Assembly (NCBI GenBank): GCA_041675485.1
Contig: JBAYTT010000001.1
Location: forward strand, 1-64,000
Direction of reading: 5' to 3'
Length of the DNA: 64,000 bases
From: JACRCG01 sp041675485
GTDB taxonomy: Bacteria; Desulfobacterota; Desulfuromonadia; Geobacterales; Pseudopelobacteraceae
In this document: piece after piece, positions 26,427 through 33,974 of the stretch
How the letters are laid out: each line of letters starts with the position of its first letter
How positions within the stretch are numbered: position 1 is the first letter of the stretch
Notes under the pieces: generated by a model
The model's input: the letters and a program-made list of their open reading frames with translations, nothing else
Database searches by the model: none
Told to the model about the DNA's origin: nothing
Program-made: the position numbers and the translations under genes

Positions 26427-27806
26427 TCAGGATTCGGCATATTCTGCCAGCGGCAATGTAATTGTAAAGGCAACGCCCTGGCCGGTATTGTGAACCTCTA
26501 TTGATCCGAAGTGATTGAGGATGATGCGATTCACAATAGCGAGTCCAAGACCGGTACCGTGATGTTTGGTTGTGAAAAAGGGATTGAATATTTGCGGCAG
26601 CATGTCCTTCGGAATACCCCCACCAGTATCCTCAACAGTTGCAACAACTGATTCCTTACCCTGCGTTGTTTTTTTCAGGGTCAGGGTAAGTTGCCCCCCT
26701 TCCGACATTGCATCGCAAGAGTTTAGTATCAGGTTGAGAAAAACCTGTTTCAGCTGATGCGCGTCACCTGAAACGATCAAGTGGGGAACCTCGCTGGTAA
26801 ACGATACCTTTATATTATGGTCCTCAAAAGCGGTGCTGCAGCTTGCCAGGCAATCCTGAATAATTTCCTCCAGATTGCAGGCGCTGAAGCAGATGGTCGG
26901 CTTGCGTGAAAACGCCAGGATTTCCGCCAGCATTTTCTCAAGCCGGCTGACTTCAGAGACAATGGTATCTGCATACCGGCGCTCAGGAGTCTCGGCAGGA
27001 AGTGATTTGAGCAACCTCCCTGCAAAACCTCCAATGGTGATCAGCGGGTTTTTCAGCTCATGGGCCAGGTTTGCAGCCATTTCGCCTATAGCCGCCATAC
27101 GCTCGCCATGCAGCAGGCGTTCCCTGGCATCTCGCAGGTTTGAATGCGCGTCTTCGATGCGATTATACAACATCGAATTTTCAATCGCCATGCCTGCCTG
27201 ATTGGCAAAGAGCTGAAGAAAGTGCAGATTTTCGCTTGAAATTTCACGGGCAGAATCAGGATTGTCCACCACAATCATACCGATGGCCGCTTCACGTGCG
27301 ACAAGCGGCGCAGCCGCAAAAGGGCCGCCACATAACGGTCTGACAAAGTGACACGTCGGACATTTTCGGCAGAGGGAGTCATCGGAATGACAAAGGGTGC
27401 GTTCTGAAATAATGTGATGCATGAGTGGACAGTCGCGGTCAATTTCAATGCGCGTAAGACGAACCTGCAAGCAAAATGCATCGGAGCGCTGCCGGGAAAT
27501 TATTTCATCGCTAATATCCCAGCGGCTTCCGAGGGCATCCTGGCCGCCGATAATCTGCAGCCCTTCAGAAAGCTGGCGAGTTACAGCAAGCATGCCTTGG
27601 AGGACATTGGATTTTTCGTTACGCACAAACAGAATGGCACGTTCGAAGAGGTTGGATGATGGCGCGGTAATAGCGGTAAGAATGAGGTGCATCAGCTTGT
27701 TGAGGCGGATTGTGGAAAGCATTGTATTACTGAACTGATACAGAAGCGTCAGCTCTGAGAGACGGTTATCGGTTTCAGGATTTTGTTGAGAATCATGAAT
27801 GTTCAT
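26427..27806 (-). CDS. soluble histidine kinase with GAF domain and cysteine cluster
   Basis: 459 residues with no membrane span. A GAF-type sensor domain (about 15-215) is followed by a HisKA domain with His249 in NLAHELKNPL and an ATPase domain (NLILNSCDAMSEGG, DTGGGIPKDML, TGLGLAIVNRI). The GAF domain holds seven cysteines within 48 residues (112, 126, 139, 146, 149, 152, 159), including a CX2CX2C core, which suggests a metal or iron-sulfur site. The kinase class matches NtrB-like partners of sigma-54 regulators. AGGA precedes the ATG. The DksA-like gene lies 38 bp upstream, so co-transcription is possible. Confidence 0.92.
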   Translation of the reverse strand: MNIHDSQQNPETDNRLSELTLLYQFSNTMLSTIRLNKLMHLILTAITAPSSNLFERAILFVRNEKSNVLQGMLAVTRQLSEGLQIIGGQDALGSRWDISDEIISRQRSDAFCLQVRLTRIEIDRDCPLMHHIISERTLCHSDDSLCRKCPTCHFVRPLCGGPFAAAPLVAREAAIGMIVVDNPDSAREISSENLHFLQLFANQAGMAIENSMLYNRIEDAHSNLRDARERLLHGERMAAIGEMAANLAHELKNPLITIGGFAGRLLKSLPAETPERRYADTIVSEVSRLEKMLAEILAFSRKPTICFSACNLEEIIQDCLASCSTAFEDHNIKVSFTSEVPHLIVSGDAHQLKQVFLNLILNSCDAMSEGGQLTLTLKKTTQGKESVVATVEDTGGGIPKDMLPQIFNPFFTTKHHGTGLGLAIVNRIILNHFGSIEVHNTGQGVAFTITLPLAEYAES

Positions 27807-27844
27807 GTCTTATCCTGTGTGCCGTCAAACGTGAATAGTGGGAT

Positions 27845-28201
27845 TCAAATCTTGAGTTCCTTTTCCTCAGCAGCCATCTTGCAGTCGATACACTGGGTTG
27901 TTACCGGTCTCGCCTTAAGGCGGGCTTCACCAATTTCCTCCCCGCAATCGTCACATATACCGAACTCTTTAGATTCTATGCGCTCGAGAGCATCTTTAAT
28001 TTTATTGATCAACTTGCGTTCCCGGTCCCTTATGCGCAGCTCAAAGTTGCGGTCAGACTCCTGTGTCGCACGATCGGTCGGATCGGGAAAGTTTGAAGCG
28101 TCCGAAGTCATCTCCGTTACCGTCTTGCCCGCTTCACCAAGCAACGATTTCATTTCTTCATTAAGTATGTTTTTAAAATAATCAAGTTTTTCCTGTTCCA
28201 T
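27845..28201 (-). CDS. dksA: DksA/TraR-family zinc-finger protein
   Basis: 118 residues. The coiled-coil region carries the DxxDxA tip motif (DPTDRAT), and the C-terminal zinc finger has CDDC followed after about 17 residues by CIDC. The length is short for E. coli DksA (151) but common in this group. The protein should bind the RNA polymerase secondary channel and work with ppGpp. ATG 28201 has GGGAG 6 bases before it; the TTG two codons upstream is not needed. Confidence 0.9.
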   Translation of the reverse strand: MEQEKLDYFKNILNEEMKSLLGEAGKTVTEMTSDASNFPDPTDRATQESDRNFELRIRDRERKLINKIKDALERIESKEFGICDDCGEEIGEARLKARPVTTQCIDCKMAAEEKELKI

Positions 28202-28232
28202 GGCCAACTCCCTATTTCAAATAAACTGCGAG

Positions 28233-28261
28233 ATTTTAGTGAGAACGGGGCAACAAGTCCA
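28233..28261 (-). promoter_or_regulatory. possible sigma-70 promoter of the dksA-like gene
   Basis: On the minus strand TGGACT, a 17-base spacer and TAAAAT lie about 30 bases before the ATG at 28201. The -35 box matches 4 of 6 and the -10 box 5 of 6. Confidence 0.4.
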
Positions 28262-28376
28262 GAAAAAAAACGGGGTGAAACTCTGAAGACGCTGCTTCCT
28301 TTTACAAAACTATTACATTCGCTACATCGAAAGCCTTGCTATGATGAGAATCTGGACATCACTATCAGGGGGAATT

Positions 28377-29450
28377 ATGGCACAACCACTAAAAATTGGA
28401 AAGCATACGGTTCGCTACCCACTTATTCAGGGCGGCATGGGTGTGCGGATATCTGCTGGCCGATTGGCCGGTCATGTAGCGAAATGTGGTGGTGTCGGAC
28501 TTGTCGCCGCGGCCGGAATAGCCCTCAATAGCGGCCTTTATGATGGAAAGAACTTTTTCCAGGCTGAAACAGAGGCTTTCAAAGCCGAGTTGCGGAAGGC
28601 ATATGAAATTGCTCCTGACGGCATTATCGGCGTCAACGTGATGGTCGCTCTCTCCGATTTCGAACCGCTTGTCAAGGCCGCAATTGAAGGGGGCGCCAAA
28701 GTGATCGTCTGCGGAGCCGGACTCCCGATGGGTCTGCCGGAACTGACAGCCGATCATCCCGATGTTGCACTGGTTCCAATCGTCTCTTCACTTCGCGCAG
28801 CCCAGCTGATTGTCCGCAAATGGCGAAAAGCCTACCACCGCCTCCCTGACGCGGTTGTGGTCGAAGACCCGGATACGGCTGGCGGACATCTGGGTGAAAA
28901 GATGGAAAACATCGGCACCGGCGAGTATGACCAATATGCAACGGTCCGCGAGATCAAGGCATTTTTTCGCGATGAGTGCGGTGTCGCTGTACCGGTGATT
29001 GCCGCCGGTGGCGTATGGGATCGCTCCGATCTGGAATATGCCCTCGCCCAGGGAGCGGACGGAGTCCAGATGGCCAGCCGTTTCGTCTGCACCGAAGAAT
29101 GTGATGCCAGCGATGAGTTCAAACAACGCTACCTTGAATGCACTCAAGAGGACATCGGCCTGATTATGAGCCCTGCCGGACTTCCGGGGCGGGCAATTTT
29201 GAGTAACAAGGACAAGATACGTCAGTACGATCTTGACCACCATACCCCCTGCCGGATGGGATGCCTTAAAAAGTGTTCCTACAAGGAATCGGGCGAACGC
29301 TTTTGTATCGTTACCGCTCTTGATCGCGCCCAACGAGGTGACGTCGAGACCGGCCTGGTTTTCTGCGGGACTAACGCATGGAAAGCCAACCGGATCACGA
29401 CCGTACAGGCCATCTTTGATGAACTTTTTGGTGATGAACCGGATAAATAG
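28377..29450 (+). CDS. nitronate monooxygenase-like flavin enzyme
   Basis: 357 residues with the TIM-barrel signature of the 2-nitropropane dioxygenase/FabK group: PLIQGGMGVRIS at the N-terminus, VVEDPDTAGGHLGE (FMN and active-site region), and VIAAGGVWDRSDLEYALAQGADGVQMASRF (phosphate-binding part). It should be an FMN enzyme acting on nitronates or a related substrate. The C-terminal part has a cysteine pattern CX3CX3CX9C (starting CRMGCLKKC) that could bind a metal cluster; this lies outside the FMN core. ATG 28377 has GGGGG just upstream. It is transcribed alone. Confidence 0.85.
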   Translation: MAQPLKIGKHTVRYPLIQGGMGVRISAGRLAGHVAKCGGVGLVAAAGIALNSGLYDGKNFFQAETEAFKAELRKAYEIAPDGIIGVNVMVALSDFEPLVKAAIEGGAKVIVCGAGLPMGLPELTADHPDVALVPIVSSLRAAQLIVRKWRKAYHRLPDAVVVEDPDTAGGHLGEKMENIGTGEYDQYATVREIKAFFRDECGVAVPVIAAGGVWDRSDLEYALAQGADGVQMASRFVCTEECDASDEFKQRYLECTQEDIGLIMSPAGLPGRAILSNKDKIRQYDLDHHTPCRMGCLKKCSYKESGERFCIVTALDRAQRGDVETGLVFCGTNAWKANRITTVQAIFDELFGDEPDK

Positions 29451-29517
29451 GACATCATGGCATGGCAACACGGCACCGCGAGCAGAGAGATTTCGATCTG
29501 GTCATGTCATTTTATGC

Positions 29518-29546
29518 TTGACTTGTTAAATCCATGTATCTATATT
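29518..29546 (+). promoter_or_regulatory. sigma-70 promoter of rplU-rpmA
   Basis: TTGACT at 29518-29523, a 17-base spacer and TATATT at 29541-29546 lie about 40 bases before the rplU start. Confidence 0.7.
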
Positions 29547-29586
29547 CCATAACTCTTTAAAAAACAGAAGCGGATGGAGATGACAT

Positions 29587-29895
29587 ATGTACGCAGTAAT
29601 CAAAACAGGCGGGAAGCAATACAAGGTAACCGAGGGCGAATTTCTCAAGGTTGAAAAACTTGAGGGCGAAATCGGCGACAGCATAGAATTCGCAGAGATT
29701 CTTATGGTGGGTGGAGAAAAAACGGTTGTGGGCGCACCGCTCGTTGCCGGAGCTTCTGTAACGGCAAAAATTGCTGTGCAGGGCAAAGGCAAAAAGGTCC
29801 TCGTGTTTAAATCCAAGCGCCGTAAAGATTCTCGCAAACTGCGCGGTCATCGTCAGCACCTGACAGTCCTTAAGATTGAAAAGATTACGGCTTAA
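29587..29895 (+). CDS. rplU: 50S ribosomal protein L21
   Basis: 102 residues beginning MYAVIKTGGKQYKV and ending with the GHRQHLTVLKIEKI tail typical of L21. The length is as expected. It binds 23S rRNA in the large subunit. GGAG precedes the ATG. It forms an operon with rpmA, 38 bp downstream. Confidence 0.98.
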   Translation: MYAVIKTGGKQYKVTEGEFLKVEKLEGEIGDSIEFAEILMVGGEKTVVGAPLVAGASVTAKIAVQGKGKKVLVFKSKRRKDSRKLRGHRQHLTVLKIEKITA

Positions 29896-29933
29896 TCAAA
29901 ACCGCATAAATATTTTTCCCAGGAGATACGGAA

Positions 29934-30188
29934 ATGGCACATAAGAAAGCTGGTGGTAGTTCAAGAAACGGCAGGGATTCAGGCGGACAGCGTCTTGGCT
30001 GTAAGAAGTTCGGCGGCGAAAGCGTCAAGGCCGGCAACATCATTTATCGCCAGCGCGGCACCCAGATCCACCCCGGCAACAACGTCGGCTGCGGCAAGGA
30101 TTACACATTGTTTGCCCTGATCGAAGGCGTGGTTGCATTCGAGCGCTTGGGCAAGGATCGTAAAAAGGTTTCGGTATACCCGAACTAA
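29934..30188 (+). CDS. rpmA: 50S ribosomal protein L27
   Basis: 84 residues starting MAHKKAGGSSRNGRDS, the standard L27 N-terminus that reaches the peptidyl transferase centre. There is no N-terminal leader of the Firmicute type. AGGAG lies upstream. A strong terminator follows directly, so obgE, often next in related genomes, is not part of this operon. Confidence 0.98.
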   Translation: MAHKKAGGSSRNGRDSGGQRLGCKKFGGESVKAGNIIYRQRGTQIHPGNNVGCGKDYTLFALIEGVVAFERLGKDRKKVSVYPN

Positions 30189-30212
30189 ACGTTGTCTTTT
30201 GTAATCTGATGC

Positions 30213-30246
30213 AAAGGCCCGGAAGATCTTCTTTCGGGCCTTTTTT
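30213..30246 (+). terminator. rho-independent terminator of rplU-rpmA
   Basis: AAAGGCCCG and CGGGCCT form the stem and are followed by a run of T residues at 30240-30246. Confidence 0.85.
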
Positions 30247-30293
30247 ATTTGGCGCGGTGCGCCATCACATTGAAGAGTTCAACGTTCAGATTA

Positions 30294-31016
30294 TTACGGT
30301 TCCGATACTGGCGAGTTCAGTGATTCATAACAGCCGCTTTCTTCACTCGCCGTCGTACAGGGCATGTCGCCGACAGGCGTAACTATCGACTCGGCAAAAA
30401 CCGGCAACATTCCGTTCATCTGCGCATCCAGTATCTCAAAGTGCAAATGCGGCCCGGTACTATGACCTGTAGTGCCCACCAGTCCAATTTTTCCTGCCTG
30501 CCCTACATACTGCCCAAGCGCAACAGTAATTTCGTCCAGATGAGCATAGCGGGTCTTGCTTCCGTCAACATGGCGAATCACAACACAATTGCCGAATCGA
30601 GCGAGCATATTTGCCAGCACAACCGTACCCCGGGCTGATGCCAAGACCGGCAAACGATAATCGTTATACCCCGTAAGATTCCAGTCAATTGCATTTGAGA
30701 GTTTACCCATGTGCGAGGTGCTTCCATTGATTCCTTGAGAAACCCCGCGGTGCTTCCCCGCCTCGAAGGGGAGATAATACTTTACTGAGCCAAGAGGAAT
30801 GGCTATTTCAGGAAAAGACATCTGCGCTTCGTTTAGTAATACCTGCTGGTTTACCGCCATTACTTCTTCATCGGCTCTACTGATCTCCCTGTTCTTACTA
30901 TCTGACAGTGCAGCCCTCCGATCATCGCTGCCATCCATAGTGCCATCGCTTCCGCAACCAATTAATGCCGCCAGCATAATGCATGCGACCGCCGAATATA
31001 TGCATACTCTGATCAT
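30294..31016 (-). CDS. M23-like peptidase lipoprotein
   Basis: 240 residues. A lipobox (LIGC, Cys21) ends a hydrophobic signal, so the protein is probably membrane-anchored outside the cytoplasm. The C-terminal half is an M23/LytM-type domain: RGTVVLANMLARFGNCVVIRH, RYAHLDEI, GHSTGPHLHFEI. The HxH pair is intact. The first zinc motif is not the usual HxGxD; it reads SHMGKLSNAIDW, with Ser four residues before the Asp and a His further upstream. It may be a variant or a non-catalytic activator. AGGA lies 5 bases before the ATG. The oligosaccharyltransferase gene is 39 bp upstream on the same strand. Confidence 0.85.
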   Translation of the reverse strand: MIRVCIYSAVACIMLAALIGCGSDGTMDGSDDRRAALSDSKNREISRADEEVMAVNQQVLLNEAQMSFPEIAIPLGSVKYYLPFEAGKHRGVSQGINGSTSHMGKLSNAIDWNLTGYNDYRLPVLASARGTVVLANMLARFGNCVVIRHVDGSKTRYAHLDEITVALGQYVGQAGKIGLVGTTGHSTGPHLHFEILDAQMNGMLPVFAESIVTPVGDMPCTTASEESGCYESLNSPVSEP

Positions 31017-31055
31017 ATTAGTCCTACCGGCAGTACTTCAACCGTTTTGAAGTCA

Positions 31056-33242
31056 TCATGATTGATTCACATTAAGGCGATAGATCCTGATGTGCGGTGC
31101 CCGATCGATCACCAGCTTGAAATATGGTTCGAACCGCGCAGGTTCGGAAATAAGCATTTGCACCATAAGAGAATGGTATGATGCTTCATCCATCGGGTAA
31201 AAACTCCCATCCATACTGTTAGCTACTCCGAAATAGTCCTGTTTTCTAGCGGGCCAGGCATTTTGCTGCCTCTCCAACGTACCGTTTTGTTGTCCAACCA
31301 TGTCCATAGCGGCCAACTCATACTGCCTGCCTCCATGAGATATGACCCCGTTTCGTATATCAACCCTCAAGTTCCCGCCAGCCGCGAAGGTCCCTTTTAA
31401 CGATTCTCCCGTGACAACATTCCAGGAACCAAAGCTCCTTATCACCGGAACATAATTCAGGTTTCCCCACGTTACCACAAGGTACTGCTCGGGCACATCC
31501 CTGCTTGAAAACTGGAGTTTGCTATGAAACCCGTCCATAACATTCTGTACCTGCTTCGGATCTTGCTTGGTGAATAGCGCATTAAAAGGGTTTGCATACA
31601 GCGGGACAGTAACGTTCGACTTTACTTCATTACCGGTTTTTTTTTGCTGCTCAGCGGTAAAGAGCATACACTGGTAGGCATAGAGCGGTGATGAGGTGTA
31701 ATGGATCCGTGCAAGCGGCAATACGTATGACGCGGAATTTCTGCCACCGTCAGCGAATGTCCTCCGTTCGCTGAAGTACTGCGCGGCATACCCCCAATCC
31801 CACCATGTCCAGATCTGGGCATCTGCTGCGGAAATTTTTTTCAACTCTTTGAAAGAGTCGGCATATTCCCTGGTAATGTGCCAATCCGTCAAATCGGTTG
31901 TACGCACCAGATCTCTTGTCGTCCAGAAGACGACAGCAGCCACAACTGCCTGAAAAATCCAGCGTACATACATTTTTGTTCCTGAAGACCTCAGGATCAA
32001 GCCCAAGCCGAAACCCAGTCCGATTCCCATGGCAGCACCGCCGTACATGCCAAATCGAGCACCTAACGTGCCGCACGACAGTCCAAGGACAAGAAGTGGT
32101 AAGAATACGAGTGCCGCAGGACGCTTCAACGTACAATAAATAAAGCCGATCATGCCGGCTGAAAGAAGCAGCCAACTGCCTGCGACTGACCGTATTACCG
32201 TTTCAATACCTGTTGTTTGGGCCTCTTCGACTGTTTTTATTACTGATGGCAGATTGAGTGGGCCTGATCCGGGAGCAAGTTTCCCGTAGTTCATTATTTT
32301 CATCCAGTTGTTCGAAAAACTGGCGAATGAATAACAGGAAAGGAAGAGTGCGATCGCGAGGAAAACGCCTGCAAGCCGAACGTTCTTACTGGCGAGAAAG
32401 TCTGGCTTAATGAGTATTAGTACGGCTGCACATGCAGCAGACCAGAACCCTGCCGATGAACCGTTTCCCATAAGGAGAATAATAACCATGCATATAGAAA
32501 GATCACATCTGAGATCTTTTCGGGACTTGGCAATCCCGGCGAGCAGAGCGACGCCGATGATACTGAGCCCGATTATTTCGCCATTGGGATAAAACAACAG
32601 ATATGATCTGAACAGCACCCCGACGGCAAAGGCCCCGACAAAAATTTGTCTTCTGACAGGGGTCCCACCCGTATCGGATGAATAAAAAAAGTACTCAAGC
32701 CAGACGAGCAAAGCCACGGCAATACTTACCGGGAAAAACAGGGTGAGCACGTCCGTATCCAGCCAGCCGGAAAGGGTGCGGGAGAGAAATCCGAAGGAAG
32801 CGCCTGTCATGAGAGCGGCTGGCAGTGCCGCTTCAGGCATGCGCCACCATGCTGCAAGAAGGAAAACCGGAACTATGACAAGAGGAGCCAGGACAAGTGG
32901 TAAATAAAATCCAACCACGCCGATATCAATGCCGGTGAGTACATTTCCGATACGAAGAATTTCAGGAAGTAATTTGCCGCTGAATTGGTTGATTTTCTTA
33001 GCCGCTGCAAGCCATGCATAACTATCAGAGTTCTGCATCAGGGGCACGCCGTTGAATTCATATCCAGCCAAACGGCTTGGCCCATCCATAAGCCGGAGCA
33101 GGTCACAGAGGAAATAAACCAGGAAAAAAAGCAACAGCCACTGCCAAGGTTTTACTGCTCTACCAGTTGAATGTTCAGGGTGATCGGAAATTGACGGCGA
33201 GCCGGCAGCCGGCTCCGCTTTGCACTGCTTTTTTTTCGCCAT
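31056..33242 (-). CDS. STT3/PglB-type oligosaccharyltransferase
   Basis: 728 residues, close to Campylobacter PglB (713). The N-terminal half has about 12 membrane spans and the C-terminal half is a periplasmic domain. STT3 signatures are in place: first acidic motif QNSDSYAWL (Asp73), second acidic motif GWLDTDVL (Asp162, Asp164), the VEEA stretch (about 338-341) corresponding to the external-loop Glu, an Arg in GARFGMY, and the sequon-binding WWDWG motif at 480-484. Such enzymes transfer a lipid-linked glycan to Asn in Asn-X-Ser/Thr. No glycan-assembly or flippase genes are adjacent, so the glycan source is elsewhere. The C-terminal pglB name is not used because orthology was not tested. 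Confidence 0.9.
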   Translation of the reverse strand: MAKKKQCKAEPAAGSPSISDHPEHSTGRAVKPWQWLLLFFLVYFLCDLLRLMDGPSRLAGYEFNGVPLMQNSDSYAWLAAAKKINQFSGKLLPEILRIGNVLTGIDIGVVGFYLPLVLAPLVIVPVFLLAAWWRMPEAALPAALMTGASFGFLSRTLSGWLDTDVLTLFFPVSIAVALLVWLEYFFYSSDTGGTPVRRQIFVGAFAVGVLFRSYLLFYPNGEIIGLSIIGVALLAGIAKSRKDLRCDLSICMVIILLMGNGSSAGFWSAACAAVLILIKPDFLASKNVRLAGVFLAIALFLSCYSFASFSNNWMKIMNYGKLAPGSGPLNLPSVIKTVEEAQTTGIETVIRSVAGSWLLLSAGMIGFIYCTLKRPAALVFLPLLVLGLSCGTLGARFGMYGGAAMGIGLGFGLGLILRSSGTKMYVRWIFQAVVAAVVFWTTRDLVRTTDLTDWHITREYADSFKELKKISAADAQIWTWWDWGYAAQYFSERRTFADGGRNSASYVLPLARIHYTSSPLYAYQCMLFTAEQQKKTGNEVKSNVTVPLYANPFNALFTKQDPKQVQNVMDGFHSKLQFSSRDVPEQYLVVTWGNLNYVPVIRSFGSWNVVTGESLKGTFAAGGNLRVDIRNGVISHGGRQYELAAMDMVGQQNGTLERQQNAWPARKQDYFGVANSMDGSFYPMDEASYHSLMVQMLISEPARFEPYFKLVIDRAPHIRIYRLNVNQS

Positions 33243-33339
33243 GGTTGCCCCAAAGAGTTATTCCGCAATTTGTTTCATATACATGTGCATCTTTATTGAC
33301 TTTTGCGCTACTGCCGTCAAGGGCTAACCACTTATTAAA

Positions 33340-33366
33340 AAAGGTCTCGATTGATTCGAGACCTTT
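33340..33366 (-). terminator. rho-independent terminator
   Basis: AAAGGTCTCGA pairs with TCGAGACCTTT, and on the minus strand it is followed by T residues. It lies about 25 bases after the stop of the cysteine-rich protein gene. Confidence 0.75.
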
Positions 33367-33389
33367 CGTTTTGATTTATGAATTGAATC

Positions 33390-33767
33390 CTAGCTTACTA
33401 AGGCACCAAGCGAAGGGAACGGAAGACCTAGGTTGCCTGACCCGCCTGACCAGACCGGCTCGCAAAAGCATAAAATATCATAAACCTCATATCCCTGATA
33501 GCACGAACTATTTCCAGTAGTCATCCCATAGGAATTTATGGTTAAGATCAAATGGGATTGCCCATTACATTGTTGCGAACATCGATCTTTCCATGCCGCG
33601 CGTTCAATCCCCCGCGTTACCTCAGGACTATTCGGATATTTAGGGGAACAACGTTGGACCGCCACCGAGGACGATGTACTAAACACAAGATCTGCAGCTG
33701 ATGCACTCGACATGGAAATAATGCCTAAAGCAATAAAAACACAAGAAATCAATGATACTTTTTTCAT
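33390..33767 (-). CDS. small cysteine-rich secreted protein, unknown function
   Basis: 125 residues with a clear signal peptide (MKKVSLISCVFIALGIISMSS, cleavage after SASA). The mature part has six cysteines, which could form three disulfides, and a Gly/Pro-rich end. A strong GGAGG ribosome site precedes the ATG and a good terminator follows, so it is probably a real monocistronic gene. I recognise no family. Confidence 0.75.
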   Translation of the reverse strand: MKKVSLISCVFIALGIISMSSASAADLVFSTSSSVAVQRCSPKYPNSPEVTRGIERAAWKDRCSQQCNGQSHLILTINSYGMTTGNSSCYQGYEVYDILCFCEPVWSGGSGNLGLPFPSLGALVS

Positions 33768-33923
33768 AACGCCTCCAAAGGTAGAATATTTTAATTGGAG
33801 CTACAATACAAAAATATATTAATTCTGTCAACACTATTTCGGGGTATTTATAAGCGGTAAACGGGAAAAGTACGTTCTGTCTTTTATACAAAAATAACGC
33901 AGAAAATAACTTCTAACATAATT

Positions 33924-33957
33924 AAGAAGGGGCGGCTCATTGGCCACCCCTTCTTTT
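33924..33957 (-). terminator. terminator hairpin
   Basis: AAGAAGGGG-C-GG and CC-A-CCCCTTCTT form a stem 17 bases beyond the stop of the lipoprotein gene ending at 33975. Confidence 0.75.
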
Positions 33958-33974
33958 ACTGCACTACCTGACTT

